Source: Paenibacillus solani (GTDB lineage: Bacteria; Bacillota; Bacilli; Paenibacillales; Paenibacillaceae). Taken from it: a stretch of DNA of 64,000 nucleotides. Positions 7,272 to 15,987 of the stretch are shown here, in pieces. A program made the translations under genes and the position numbers. A model generated the notes under the pieces. The model did not search any database and had not been told where the DNA came from. It saw nothing but the letters and a program-made list of their open reading frames with translations. Each line of letters starts with the position of its first letter. The first letter of the stretch is position 1. The DNA lies in the NCBI RefSeq assembly GCF_001277345.1, contig NZ_LIUT01000001.1, positions 219,892 to 283,891 on the forward strand, in the 5' to 3' direction.

Positions 7272-7409
7272 ATGAATAATACGCTGAATTTGCAAATGGA
7301 GCTGTTGGAGGACGTTTCTGCACCAGGTAACGCAAGAGACTTTGTTGAAGGTGTGGCTGCAGGTGTGGTCATCGCTGGTGGAGTCGTTGCAGTAATCGCA
7401 TTGACTTAA
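7272..7409 (+). CDS. Daptide-type precursor peptide 6
   Basis: A 45-residue paralogue: MNNTLNLQMELLEDVSAP leader, a charged core start (GNARDFVEG) and a hydrophobic tail ending VIALT. Two in-frame ATGs (7266 and 7272) follow AAGGAG; the second has normal spacing. A longer frame back to 7206 exists but has no ribosome binding site. It is the most diverged precursor, yet keeps LQ-E--E-V-AP and the final Thr. Confidence 0.82.
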   Translation: MNNTLNLQMELLEDVSAPGNARDFVEGVAAGVVIAGGVVAVIALT

Positions 7410-7429
7410 TACCCGAATTTGTTTGAAGG

Positions 7430-7467
7430 CTCCTCTCTCGTCAGGTGGATAGCCGGCGGGAGAGGAG
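7430..7467 (+). other. Stable hairpin between precursor block and biosynthetic genes
   Basis: CTCCTCTCTCG pairs with CGGGAGAGGAG across a short loop, without a following T-run. A hairpin here could protect the 3' end of a precursor-rich transcript or cause partial termination, so that precursors are made in excess of the enzymes. It lies 39 bases before the protease start. Confidence 0.5.
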
Positions 7468-7505
7468 AATTACATAACTCTAATGAAAGTATGAGGTGAA
7501 ATCTG

Positions 7506-8663
7506 ATGGAACTGGCAAGTCATTTGGAAGTTCATGAGACCGATAATGGCCAATACTTGGTTCAACATATAGCCAGTCATAAATATGTGAAGTTAGGTGT
7601 GAGGGAGCTTGAATTCCTTCGCCTGCTAACACAGGAAGCGGATTTGAAATCTGCGGAAAGTCAGTATACAGGTAGTCTGACGGATGAAGAGAGATCGTTT
7701 TTGTACGACAAGTTCAAGGAATGGGGCTTTCTTGATAGCACTCCGGCCGAGGCCAACGGTGATTCACAGAAAAAGTGGAAGCTTAACTGGAAAATCGATG
7801 ATATCACAGCCATTAAGTTTTTGTCAGTCAATCCGGATTCGTGGTTAACGTCAATGATGCCTGTAATTCGTGCCTTATTGCATCCGGTCGCAATTGTTCT
7901 TTATACCCTCCTCATATTGACGGCAGGAACTTTGCTTGTCCGCGATGAAACCATTATAAACGGTATTTCGTTTGATCAGTTTGGATTCGGAAGCTACGTC
8001 ATGATCTATATTATGCTGCTGCTAACAACGGTTGTACACGAGTTTGCTCACGGAATGGCATGCAAATATTATGGAGGGCGTGTCAAGCAGATGGGAGTGA
8101 TGCTGTTCTACTTAAGTCCGGCGATGTATTGCGATGTGAGTGATACCTACAAGTTTAAGAAGAAGAGGCATAAGCTGTCCGTATTGTTCGCAGGGATCTT
8201 CAGTCAGTGGATCATGACCTCGATCGCATTTGTGCTCTATTACACACTCGCCAGCTATCAAATGCCAATTCCGGTGCTCTTCTTGTATGGGATTGCAAAT
8301 CTGGGGCTGAGCATGATCAATATGCTACCGCTGGTGAAGCTAGACGGATATTGGATGCTGAGTCATGGACTTGGGATCACCAATCTCCGCACCAAAGCAT
8401 TTCAGGCTTTCTTCAAACTTCTCACACCATGGCGAAAAAGCAATCGAGGAGCGCAAAGCTTGAAGGAAAGAAGTATTTTGCTGGTCTACGGCTGCGCGGC
8501 TGCGCTGTTCACCCCTTGTTTCTGGGGATGGGGGCTATACAGTATTCAGCAGCGGATGTATTCCTTTCTGGGCGCCACTAGCTTTATCATCACGGCAGGC
8601 ATTGCCTGCGTACTGCTCTATCATGGAGCCAAATTTATGATCAAAATGAACAAGGCGGTGTAA
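7506..8663 (+). CDS. M50-type intramembrane metalloprotease with N-terminal PqqD-like domain
   Basis: This 385-residue protein starts with a ~80-residue PqqD/RRE-like domain (YVKLGVRELEFLRLLTQ), followed by several membrane helices. The zinc site is HEFAH, in VVHEFAHGMACKYYGG around residue 180, and a second metal ligand sits in MLPLVKLDGYWML. This combination matches the intramembrane protease of daptide clusters, which removes the leader. The RRE-like part would recognise the LQFEEME region. It has ATGAGGTGAAATCTG upstream and is followed after three bases by the ABC ATPase. Confidence 0.85.
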   Translation: MELASHLEVHETDNGQYLVQHIASHKYVKLGVRELEFLRLLTQEADLKSAESQYTGSLTDEERSFLYDKFKEWGFLDSTPAEANGDSQKKWKLNWKIDDITAIKFLSVNPDSWLTSMMPVIRALLHPVAIVLYTLLILTAGTLLVRDETIINGISFDQFGFGSYVMIYIMLLLTTVVHEFAHGMACKYYGGRVKQMGVMLFYLSPAMYCDVSDTYKFKKKRHKLSVLFAGIFSQWIMTSIAFVLYYTLASYQMPIPVLFLYGIANLGLSMINMLPLVKLDGYWMLSHGLGITNLRTKAFQAFFKLLTPWRKSNRGAQSLKERSILLVYGCAAALFTPCFWGWGLYSIQQRMYSFLGATSFIITAGIACVLLYHGAKFMIKMNKAV

Positions 8664-8666
8664 ATT

Positions 8667-9566
8667 ATGACACTCGAAGTGAAAAATTTAGTGAAAAATT
8701 ATGGAGAAACAACGGTACTGCACGGAATATCGCTGACAGCTAATTCAGGTAAGGCCTTTGGGCTGCTGGGCGGCAACGGTGCGGGAAAGACAACGACCAT
8801 CCGGTCTATACTCGGCCTGGTTGATTATGATGCAGGAGATGTGCATTGGAACGGGATTCCGATTCTGGCGAACCGCCCGAGTATCGGCTATCTACCGGAA
8901 GAACGGGGCCTGTATCCAAAAGAGAAGGTGAGTGAGCAGCTGGTCTATTTCGCAAGATTAGAAGGGATGGACCGGGTGAGTGCAATCAAGGCCATGCGAG
9001 ATTGGCTGAAGCGTCTCGGGATTGAAGAGCATGAGCATAAACGGGTAGAGCAACTGTCCAAAGGAAATCAGCAGAAGGTTCAGATCATTTCCTCGTTGAT
9101 TCACGATCCGGAGCTGGTCATCCTGGATGAACCATTCAGCGGCCTCGATCCGGTCAACTCGGAGATGCTGGCTTCTGTAGTGAAGGAACAGCTGAGCAAA
9201 GGGAAAACGATGATATTCTCCAGTCATCAGATGGGTCATGTTGAACAATTCTGTGAGGAGATCTGTATTTTGAAAAAAGGCAGAATGATGGTATCCGGCA
9301 ATTTGATGGATATTAAGAAATCTTACGGACGACGGAATCTGGTGCTGCGAAGTGAGAACGATCTGAATCCGCATTTGGCAGCCTTTGGTTTCAATCAAGG
9401 CGAGAGCCAGAACGCTCATGAATGGCAGCTTACTCTTGAACATGAGGAGCAAGGCAATGAACTGCTGCAGCGCTTAGCAAGTCAGGGTATAGATCTGTTG
9501 AAATTTGAGATCAAGGAACCGACGCTGCATGAAATATTTATCGAAAAAGTGGGGGATGTATCATGA
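8667..9566 (+). CDS. ABC transporter ATP-binding protein (peptide export or immunity)
   Basis: A 299-residue NatA-like ATPase: Walker A GGNGAGKTT, signature LSKGNQQKVQ, Walker B LVILDEPFSGLDP and the switch His in SSHQM. It has a C-terminal ~80-residue extension. It overlaps the permease gene by four bases (ATGA). With that permease it probably exports the mature daptides and/or provides self-protection. Confidence 0.9.
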   Translation: MTLEVKNLVKNYGETTVLHGISLTANSGKAFGLLGGNGAGKTTTIRSILGLVDYDAGDVHWNGIPILANRPSIGYLPEERGLYPKEKVSEQLVYFARLEGMDRVSAIKAMRDWLKRLGIEEHEHKRVEQLSKGNQQKVQIISSLIHDPELVILDEPFSGLDPVNSEMLASVVKEQLSKGKTMIFSSHQMGHVEQFCEEICILKKGRMMVSGNLMDIKKSYGRRNLVLRSENDLNPHLAAFGFNQGESQNAHEWQLTLEHEEQGNELLQRLASQGIDLLKFEIKEPTLHEIFIEKVGDVS

Positions 9567-10801
9567 GACAATTCGGATTAGTATTTGGCTATTCATTCAT
9601 GGAACGGGTCCGTTCCAAAGCGTTCAAGATCATGACAGTGATTATGATTCTGATCATGGCAGCCTTGGTCTTCCTTCCCAAATTTATTGGAGGAATACAG
9701 CATATGAGCGAAGGAGATATCGCGGTTCTGGATACCACGGGAATTGTCACGGATACCGAAGGATTTAAGCAGCAAGTGTCCGACTCTTATAATTGGCGGC
9801 TCATCCAGGAGGCCGACCTGGCCAAGGAGAAGGCGGAATTGGAGAAAGAGGGCAATGTGCTTGGGATTGTGACCATTCGTGAACAAGGCAATCAGCCTGT
9901 ATTAAACCTGACTGTTAATAAAATGGATGATGCTTCAGGCTACCTGACAGAGCTCAACAGATATGTTCAAAACTTATATACATTTTCAGAGATGAATAAG
10001 CTGGAGCTTGAGCCATTGGCTAAAGAAAGACTGACGGCCTCCGTTCAGGTGGAGGTTGAAGAACTGAAGGTTGGAAGCAAGTCGATGATGACCATGTACT
10101 TCCCCGTTTACTTGATTATGTTTCTCCTCTACTTCTTGATCTACTTCTTCGGTGCTAATGTAGCAACTTCGATATCGATCGAGAAAGGATCCCGAGTGAA
10201 AGAAATTCTAATCACCAAAGTAAGTCCTATCCAACTACTCTATGGAAAGATCCTTGGGGTTGGGCTCGCAGGACTGCTGCAGTTCTCCATCATTATCGCC
10301 TCAGCTTCTCTGATGCTTATGTTTTCTGGTTCCGGTTCCAAATTGGAGTTCATTGGCTTCCAGATCGATTTCTCGGTCTTTGATGGAAAAACAGTAGCCA
10401 TGCTCGTTGTCTTCTTCATGTTAGGTTACTTCTTCTACGCGTCTTTGTTTGCGGCCGCAGGGTCTCTTGTCAGCCGCAGTGAAGAGCTCAACCAGGTGAT
10501 CATGCCGATTTCTTTACTGCTGATGCTGGGTCTGTTCTACGCATTCTTCAATCTGGCAGATGCGGACAGCACAGCAGCGCTTATCGGTTCTTACATTCCA
10601 TTCATAACTCCATTCATGATGTTTATCCGGATCGGGATGTCAGACCCGACATGGATTGAAATTTTGCTCCCGACACTGGTGCTGTTTCTGTGCACGCTCG
10701 GAGCCTGCTGGTTGTCTGCCAAGGTATATCAAGTCGGAGTTTTGCTCTATGGACAAAAGCCGACGCCGAAGCTTATTTACAAAGCAATGAGGTCCTTATA
10801 A
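9563..10801 (+). CDS. ABC-2 type transporter permease
   Basis: A 412-residue NatB-like permease: one N-terminal helix (AFKIMTVIMILIMAALVF), a ~150-residue extracytoplasmic loop, then five or six helices starting near residue 175 (YFPVYLIMFLLYFLIYFFG). The sequence SIEKGSRVKEILITKVSP is the coupling region typical of ABC2_membrane_3 proteins. It pairs with the ATPase immediately upstream and is coupled to it by an ATGA overlap. Confidence 0.9.
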   Translation: MRQFGLVFGYSFMERVRSKAFKIMTVIMILIMAALVFLPKFIGGIQHMSEGDIAVLDTTGIVTDTEGFKQQVSDSYNWRLIQEADLAKEKAELEKEGNVLGIVTIREQGNQPVLNLTVNKMDDASGYLTELNRYVQNLYTFSEMNKLELEPLAKERLTASVQVEVEELKVGSKSMMTMYFPVYLIMFLLYFLIYFFGANVATSISIEKGSRVKEILITKVSPIQLLYGKILGVGLAGLLQFSIIIASASLMLMFSGSGSKLEFIGFQIDFSVFDGKTVAMLVVFFMLGYFFYASLFAAAGSLVSRSEELNQVIMPISLLLMLGLFYAFFNLADADSTAALIGSYIPFITPFMMFIRIGMSDPTWIEILLPTLVLFLCTLGACWLSAKVYQVGVLLYGQKPTPKLIYKAMRSL

Positions 10802-10817
10802 CGAAAGGAGGAGGATC

Positions 10818-11660
10818 ATGATGGCGATTGATGTGAGAGTACTGGAACAACCCGATTTGACATCAAAGATTCGAGATGAATTGGTTCTGGATCAAGAGGC
10901 ACATAAACTGGTCGGTCAATGGGCGCTCGTAACGGGCGCCGGACGCGGCATCGGAGCTGAAATTGCCGAGCAGTTTGCGAGGAAGGGCGCCTCTCTGGTG
11001 CTGACAGAGCTCCCTGAGCTGATGGAGCAGGCAGAGGATGTAGCCGGTAGGATTCGTGATCGGTATGGAGTCGGTACCTATTGTGAAGAGCTGGATCTTC
11101 GGAATAATGAAGGCGTCGAGCGATGCATTCGCTCCATTGAAGAGCAGGGCGTTGACCTGCGCTATCTAATCAACAATGCAGGCGTAAATCTGCTGCAGCC
11201 GGCACTTAATTTAACACGGGAAGAATGGGACTTCGTGGTGGACATTAATCTGAAGGGAACCTTCTTTCTCACTCAGGAAGTTGCCAAAATCATGGTTCGG
11301 AACAAGAAAGGTTCGATCGTGATGATTGCCTCGCAGCATGGGGTCGTTGCTAACGAGAATCGTGCACCATACTGTGCAAGCAAGGCAGGCCTGATTCATT
11401 TAACCAAATCTTTGGCCATGGAGTGGGCGAAATATGGAATCAGAGTCAACGCGGTGTCTCCGACATTTGTCGTTACGGATGCGAATCAGAGTATCATCCA
11501 GAATGCCCAATTCCAGCGGACGAACTTGCCGAAGATTCCGCTTCGCAAATTTGCGGAGCCCGAGGATGTAGCGAATGCAGTGCTATTTCTGGCCACAGAT
11601 GCAGCCGGTATGATTACCGGACATAATTTGATCGTGGATGGCGGCTGGACGATTCAATAA
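10818..11660 (+). CDS. SDR-family dehydrogenase, daptide cluster
   Basis: A 280-residue short-chain dehydrogenase with a ~35-residue N-terminal extension before the Rossmann motif VTGAGRGIGAE. It has NNAG, a Ser in IASQHG and the YCASK catalytic Tyr/Lys pair. In context it is the best candidate to oxidise the beta-hydroxyl of the C-terminal Thr. The beta-keto acid would then lose CO2 to give the methyl ketone used by the aminotransferase, analogous to threonine dehydrogenase chemistry. GGAGGAGG precedes the ATG. A housekeeping reductase role is unlikely given tight linkage to neighbours. Confidence 0.75.
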   Translation: MMAIDVRVLEQPDLTSKIRDELVLDQEAHKLVGQWALVTGAGRGIGAEIAEQFARKGASLVLTELPELMEQAEDVAGRIRDRYGVGTYCEELDLRNNEGVERCIRSIEEQGVDLRYLINNAGVNLLQPALNLTREEWDFVVDINLKGTFFLTQEVAKIMVRNKKGSIVMIASQHGVVANENRAPYCASKAGLIHLTKSLAMEWAKYGIRVNAVSPTFVVTDANQSIIQNAQFQRTNLPKIPLRKFAEPEDVANAVLFLATDAAGMITGHNLIVDGGWTIQ

Positions 11661-11678
11661 AAAAGGAGGCGTGAGACA

Positions 11679-12503
11679 ATGTATTTTGGAATGTTTAAGG
11701 ATTTAAGAGATTTGAATATGCCGAATAGCTATGATTTTGATTTATATGAAGGTTACTACTCCGAATTTTATGAAGCCGTTGCGGGCCGTACAGACTATGA
11801 TATACCTCTTCTGCTGGAACAGGCCAGAGGCCACGCCGGGCAGGGCAGAGTTCTTGAACTCGCTTGTGGATCGGGCAGAATCCTGATGCATATGGCGAAC
11901 CGGGGAATACAAGTAGTCGGGCTCGACTTGTCCGAGGATATGCTCAATATATGCCGCAAGAAGCAGTCTCAATTACCGGCGAGATTGAGAAGCCGGATCG
12001 ATGTACGGCAGGGGGATATGACCGATTTTGAACTCGGTGAGAAATTTCCGCTGATTATACTGTCTGCGACCAGCATCAGCCTGCTGCGTGAGCTGGAGGA
12101 TTTCAGACGGATGCTCGGAACAGTAGAGCGGCATTTAGAAGATGGCGGGCGGTTCATTTTTGATTATGTGCTGTCCAACCAGGAACATAACTCCGCCGTG
12201 CGTGGGGGAAGGGTGAACGGGATTACGCTGAATCTTGGACCGGAGAACAAGCAATTCGTACTTATGGGCGAGGAAGAAAATCTGGAGAAGCAAAGCGCGG
12301 TGATGAATTTTTATGCCGAAGTCATTCAGCAAGGGGAAACGAAGCGCTTCTTCGGCTCCACATTCAAGAAGTTTTTTCCGGAGGAGGACCTGCTGCGCGT
12401 GATCGGAGAATCCGCATTCCAACTTGTTGAGACTCGTACCTACAACCTTGAGGGTGAAGGCAATGTGAAATGCCTTGTTCTTGAGAAAGGCGGTCTGCAA
12501 TGA
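11679..12503 (+). CDS. SAM-dependent methyltransferase, daptide N-methylation
   Basis: A 274-residue class I methyltransferase with motif I VLELACGSGRILMHMA, an acidic residue in VVGLDLSEDML and a C-terminal region rich in beta structure. In daptide loci a methyltransferase dimethylates the amine made by the aminotransferase; this is the only one in the operon. AAAAAGGAGGCG is upstream, and the stop overlaps the next start (ATGA), so it is translationally coupled to the ocin-ThiF gene. Confidence 0.8.
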   Translation: MYFGMFKDLRDLNMPNSYDFDLYEGYYSEFYEAVAGRTDYDIPLLLEQARGHAGQGRVLELACGSGRILMHMANRGIQVVGLDLSEDMLNICRKKQSQLPARLRSRIDVRQGDMTDFELGEKFPLIILSATSISLLRELEDFRRMLGTVERHLEDGGRFIFDYVLSNQEHNSAVRGGRVNGITLNLGPENKQFVLMGEEENLEKQSAVMNFYAEVIQQGETKRFFGSTFKKFFPEEDLLRVIGESAFQLVETRTYNLEGEGNVKCLVLEKGGLQ

Positions 12504-13102
12504 GTAGTAGCGAGCGGAACCTTGTAACCATTGTATGTGACCCTGAGGCAGCTAACACGGCGGAAACGATAGAAGGCTTGTTGAAGGATCTGGGTGTTGT
12601 GACCGAAGTCGTTAGCCGGTTTGAGGATGTGAATCCGGACTCCGAGCTAACGCTGGTCCTCCAGGCGGAGGTCCGGGGGGAAGCTTTTAATACCTATGCT
12701 CTTGAGCAAGGAATCACCTGGCTGCCGGTTCAATTCTCGAATTCGGCCGGCAGGATCGGGCCCATCATTGTACCGAATTGCTCTGCATGCTTTGAATGTG
12801 TACAGCTGCGGACCCGCTCTCACGGGCTTCCGCTTCTGGAATCGAAGTCTACCATTTTTGATTTGTCCTGGTCTGTACTGAGCGGCATCATTGCGATTGA
12901 AGCAGTGAAATGGATTACCCGTCAGACCAACAGCTTTCCGCCGCTGTCGCTGGGTCATATCATTGAGTTTGATCCCTTCCACCTGCAGGGGGATGTGAAT
13001 CCTGCGTATAAACTGCCAACTTGTCCATCATGCGGAGCGAGACAGCAAGCTCATCTGGCTGCGCAGTCATGGCAAGAGGCAGAACTGGTGCTGGAACCAT
13101 GA
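12500..13102 (+). CDS. Ocin-ThiF-like protein, azole cyclodehydratase partner
   Basis: A 200-residue protein like the leader-binding or cyclodehydratase partner of azole RiPP systems: GPIIVPNCSACFECVQLR followed by CPSCG near the C-terminus gives a four-Cys zinc site, and LSGIIAIEAVKWIT matches the E1-like core. It is short and without an obvious N-terminal winged-helix RRE. It overlaps the YcaO gene by four bases. In TOMM pathways this protein delivers the precursor to YcaO. Confidence 0.75.
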   Translation: MSSSERNLVTIVCDPEAANTAETIEGLLKDLGVVTEVVSRFEDVNPDSELTLVLQAEVRGEAFNTYALEQGITWLPVQFSNSAGRIGPIIVPNCSACFECVQLRTRSHGLPLLESKSTIFDLSWSVLSGIIAIEAVKWITRQTNSFPPLSLGHIIEFDPFHLQGDVNPAYKLPTCPSCGARQQAHLAAQSWQEAELVLEP

Positions 13103-14481
13103 GCCGGGCGCTAATTCGCAGGTCGGGCGCATGGAGTAGAAGTCAATTCGAGACAGGTAATTCAGCTAACAAGGGATTGACGTCAACATTACCGGAGCAT
13201 TTGAGATTAGCGATCAGCCCGCAGGGAGGAATCGTCAGAGGACTGATGAATATGAGTTCGGACCCTGGTGATCCTCGTCTTTTCCTTAGCTTGGCGACAC
13301 CGGCTAATCCCCGTTTATTCGGGCAGGAGCAGTATGGCTTGATCGATTTCTTTGCAAGCGGGATGGGGTTTACGCCAGAAGAAGCGAATACCTCCGCAGT
13401 GGCGGAAGCCGTTGAGAGGTACTGCGCTGCTTACGTAATTCCGGAGCGCACGGTATTAGCCGCGTGGAATGAGCTTGAAGGGGACGCACTGCATCCGGAT
13501 GAACTGCCCCTGTTTACTAAGGAGCAATATGAACAGTGGCAATTCCCGTATCGACCGTTCACCGAACAGTCCAGGATTAGATGGATACAGAGCTACAGTC
13601 TCACGACCGGGCGCACCAAATGGGTGCCGGCGGCTATAGCCTGGGATTCATATATTCCTCAGAGCGGAGATGAGGAGTCCATATGTTTCGGTTTAATGAC
13701 CGGCTCAGCTGCAGGCAGCACGAAGGAGCAGGCCATGATTTCGGGGCTGCTGGAAATTATCGAGCGAGATTCGTTTATGATCATGTGGTACAACTCGCTT
13801 TCCCTGCCACGGCTGGATATTCTTGAAACGCCAGTATCCGAGCAGTTCAAAGAGTTACTCGATCCATCAAAATTTACCCTTTCCGTTGTTGATACGACAA
13901 GTGATATTGGCATTCCATCCGCTTTCGGTCTGCTGACAACCAGGGATGGTAAAGTTTCCGTAGGCGGTTCGGCCCGCCTGTCGATGGAAGACGCCGTACG
14001 AAAAACATTGATGGAAATCAGCCAGTTGTTTATCGGTAACAAGGCGCAGATATATTCCAAGACGCTGCCTTCTCTGCTGCCGCATCAAGTCACGGATTAT
14101 GGCCTGAGGCTTCCTTATTATGAACAGCCATTTGCCAATGAAGAGCTGGCATTCACGGTCGCTTCTGATGAAATTCGAGGAATTCACGAGGATGCTTCTA
14201 TCGCATTGGCCCCTGAAACCGATCGGCTTCAGTACATTGTCGATTGTCTCAGCAAGCGTGGACTAGAGGTGTTGTGTGTAGATGTAACGACCGATGATGT
14301 TCGTCAGCTCGGACTCCATGTCGTCAAAATGATCATTCCTGGCACAGTTCAGCTGCCTCGCAGTGAGCAAGAGCGTCTCGTGACGAGCGACAGAATCTAC
14401 AAAACACCAGTCGAGCTTGGGTTGCGAAGTGAACCGATCAGGCCAGAGGATCTGAATAACAGTCCGCATCCGTTTCCTTAA
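13099..14481 (+). CDS. YcaO-domain protein
   Basis: A 460-residue YcaO protein. EANTSAVAEAVERYCA and ISGLLEIIERDSFMIMWY carry the ATP/Mg-binding Glu residues, and the C-terminus ends SPHPFP, like the Pro-rich tail of azole-forming YcaO enzymes. YcaO proteins use ATP to activate peptide amides, giving azolines, amidines or thioamides. The ATGA overlap with the ocin-ThiF gene fixes the start at 13099; a longer frame to 13021 lies inside that gene. Together with the SagB-like gene downstream this suggests azole formation, though the daptide precursors offer few Ser/Thr and no Cys. Confidence 0.85.
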   Translation: MSRALIRRSGAWSRSQFETGNSANKGLTSTLPEHLRLAISPQGGIVRGLMNMSSDPGDPRLFLSLATPANPRLFGQEQYGLIDFFASGMGFTPEEANTSAVAEAVERYCAAYVIPERTVLAAWNELEGDALHPDELPLFTKEQYEQWQFPYRPFTEQSRIRWIQSYSLTTGRTKWVPAAIAWDSYIPQSGDEESICFGLMTGSAAGSTKEQAMISGLLEIIERDSFMIMWYNSLSLPRLDILETPVSEQFKELLDPSKFTLSVVDTTSDIGIPSAFGLLTTRDGKVSVGGSARLSMEDAVRKTLMEISQLFIGNKAQIYSKTLPSLLPHQVTDYGLRLPYYEQPFANEELAFTVASDEIRGIHEDASIALAPETDRLQYIVDCLSKRGLEVLCVDVTTDDVRQLGLHVVKMIIPGTVQLPRSEQERLVTSDRIYKTPVELGLRSEPIRPEDLNNSPHPFP

Positions 14482-14521
14482 TGCTGCAGGACTATATTAT
14501 AACGATGAGGACGTGATATAT

Positions 14522-15289
14522 ATGCAGATCAAATATATGGATTGGCGGTCTGATCAGGAGGTCGAAGAGGAGCGTCTTGCGCTGACTTATCATCATAACT
14601 CCAATCTGTACCCGCAGTTTGATGTGTTAACCCGCTCGCGGATGAAGATGCTGAAGAGGCTATTTTCACAAATGAATCAGACGGTTACACCAGCCAAACG
14701 GTATTATGCCTCACCGCGATATAGTATGAAAAAGCTGGATCGAAAGGAACATCCCTTCATTGCGAACTTGGCAAACCGCTTGGATGAATTGCAGGAGAAT
14801 GTGAAGCCGTACAAGGACTTTGAGAGCTTGAGGGAGCTTGGTGCGGCTCATTCGCTCGATAGTCCGGACATCTACCTTCTGTCTAAGAACCGGATAAGCC
14901 AAGAGCTTGAGTTATTCTACTGTAGCCCTGCCGAGGGATATATTGAGTTCGTTAAGGGCCCGATTGACCCCAACTGGCATGAGGCGGCATTCGATCCGGG
15001 CATGGGAGTTCAAGAAGGCGATGGCGCAGTGTTTATTACCGCCAATCTTCACCGATCGATGAAATTGTTTGGTGAACGCGGATATCGCCTGAGCTTGCTT
15101 GAAGGAGGGCGGTTAACTGAGCGCTTGCTGCAATGCACGAAGGAAAGCGGCAGCAAAGTTTCTCCGCTGATGACTTTTTATGATAAGGCGGTCCATGAAC
15201 TGCTTGGAATTGACGGCTACTATGAGGTTGTATTATCGGTTCTTACATTTCGGGAGGAGGAGTTAATATGTACGAATATAAATTTGTGA
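14522..15289 (+). CDS. SagB-type nitroreductase-fold dehydrogenase
   Basis: A 255-residue protein whose C-terminal half fits the SagB branch of FMN nitroreductases: AVFITANLHRSMKLFGERGY then LSLLEGGRLTERLL and a final VLSVLTF strand. SagB enzymes oxidise azolines to azoles. The N-terminal part (YHHNSNLYP) resembles the start of SagB domains. GAGGACGTG lies upstream of the ATG; a GTG at 14513 is an alternative. The last 22 bases overlap the next gene. The match is moderate and the enzyme might be divergent in substrate. Confidence 0.7.
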   Translation: MQIKYMDWRSDQEVEEERLALTYHHNSNLYPQFDVLTRSRMKMLKRLFSQMNQTVTPAKRYYASPRYSMKKLDRKEHPFIANLANRLDELQENVKPYKDFESLRELGAAHSLDSPDIYLLSKNRISQELELFYCSPAEGYIEFVKGPIDPNWHEAAFDPGMGVQEGDGAVFITANLHRSMKLFGERGYRLSLLEGGRLTERLLQCTKESGSKVSPLMTFYDKAVHELLGIDGYYEVVLSVLTFREEELICTNINL

Positions 15290-15462
15290 AAATTGAGCTG
15301 AAGGGTTTTCTTGAGAATAAACCACTGAAGGATTATCAGGAGATTATCCATGAGCATGCTAGGCAGGGCTGGAGACTGTTTCAAATTTTTGCTCCGAGCA
15401 CGCAAGGTTTTGGTACGGCTAATCATTTCGATTTAATATTTGAACGGCCTGTCCAGTCCTAA
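15268..15462 (+). CDS. DUF4177 family small protein
   Basis: A 64-residue protein, MYEYKFVKIELKG...ARQGWRLFQIFAPSTQ...HFDLIFERP, matching the DUF4177 pattern of a beta-alpha-beta unit with a conserved GWRL. These proteins are widespread in Bacillota and have no known function. It starts inside the SagB-like gene behind a strong GGAGGAGG site, so it is part of the same operon. Confidence 0.8.
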   Translation: MYEYKFVKIELKGFLENKPLKDYQEIIHEHARQGWRLFQIFAPSTQGFGTANHFDLIFERPVQS

Positions 15463-15465
15463 CGG

Positions 15466-15855
15466 ATGGAACAGCAGTTGCTTTCCATACGGATTCGGGA
15501 AGAATCCAGCGAGCCGCTATATGTGCAAATTCGGGATCAACTGAAAGGCTTAATTATAAGCGGCAGTCTGTCCCATGGCGACCTGCTCCCTTCTCTGCGG
15601 GAGCTTGCCGGGCAGCTTGATTGCAGTCTGATTACCGTTCGCCGGGTGTATGGCGATCTTGAAGGAGAGGGACTTCTTCTTGTAAAGAAAGGGATCGGTA
15701 CATTTGTGAACTATGACCCCAGTAAGATCCGAACATGGGGCGAGCGGCAAGTGCTCCGCGCTTTCCAGGAAGCTGTACAGATCGGTAAAATGTATCATTT
15801 CAACTCGAACCAGATGGTGGACATATTGGATCGGCTGCTAATTGAAGAGGGGTGA
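15466..15855 (+). CDS. GntR-family (YtrA-type) transcriptional regulator
   Basis: A 129-residue regulator with an N-terminal winged helix: PLYVQIRDQLKGLIISG, LPSLRELAGQLDCSLITVRRVY, then VKKGIGTFV. The short C-terminal part without an effector domain is typical of the YtrA subfamily, which usually controls nearby ABC transporters. It is the last gene of the biosynthetic operon, three bases after the DUF4177 gene, and probably regulates the exporter or the whole operon. Confidence 0.85.
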   Translation: MEQQLLSIRIREESSEPLYVQIRDQLKGLIISGSLSHGDLLPSLRELAGQLDCSLITVRRVYGDLEGEGLLLVKKGIGTFVNYDPSKIRTWGERQVLRAFQEAVQIGKMYHFNSNQMVDILDRLLIEEG

Positions 15856-15864
15856 TCAGCGAAT

Positions 15865-15890
15865 AAAACGCCTTTATGGCGTTTTTTATC
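15865..15890 (+). terminator. Rho-independent terminator of the biosynthetic operon
   Basis: AAAACGCC-TTTAT-GGCGTTTT followed by more T residues, ten bases after the GntR stop codon. It separates the biosynthetic operon from comQ. Confidence 0.85.
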
Positions 15891-15987
15891 GTTGTTAAAT
15901 GCATCGAAAAAAAGGAGAAACTTCATAGTTATGGAATATATTAAGTAAATGGAAGAAAATATAATTTCTGTGCAGGGAGGTTCTCAA

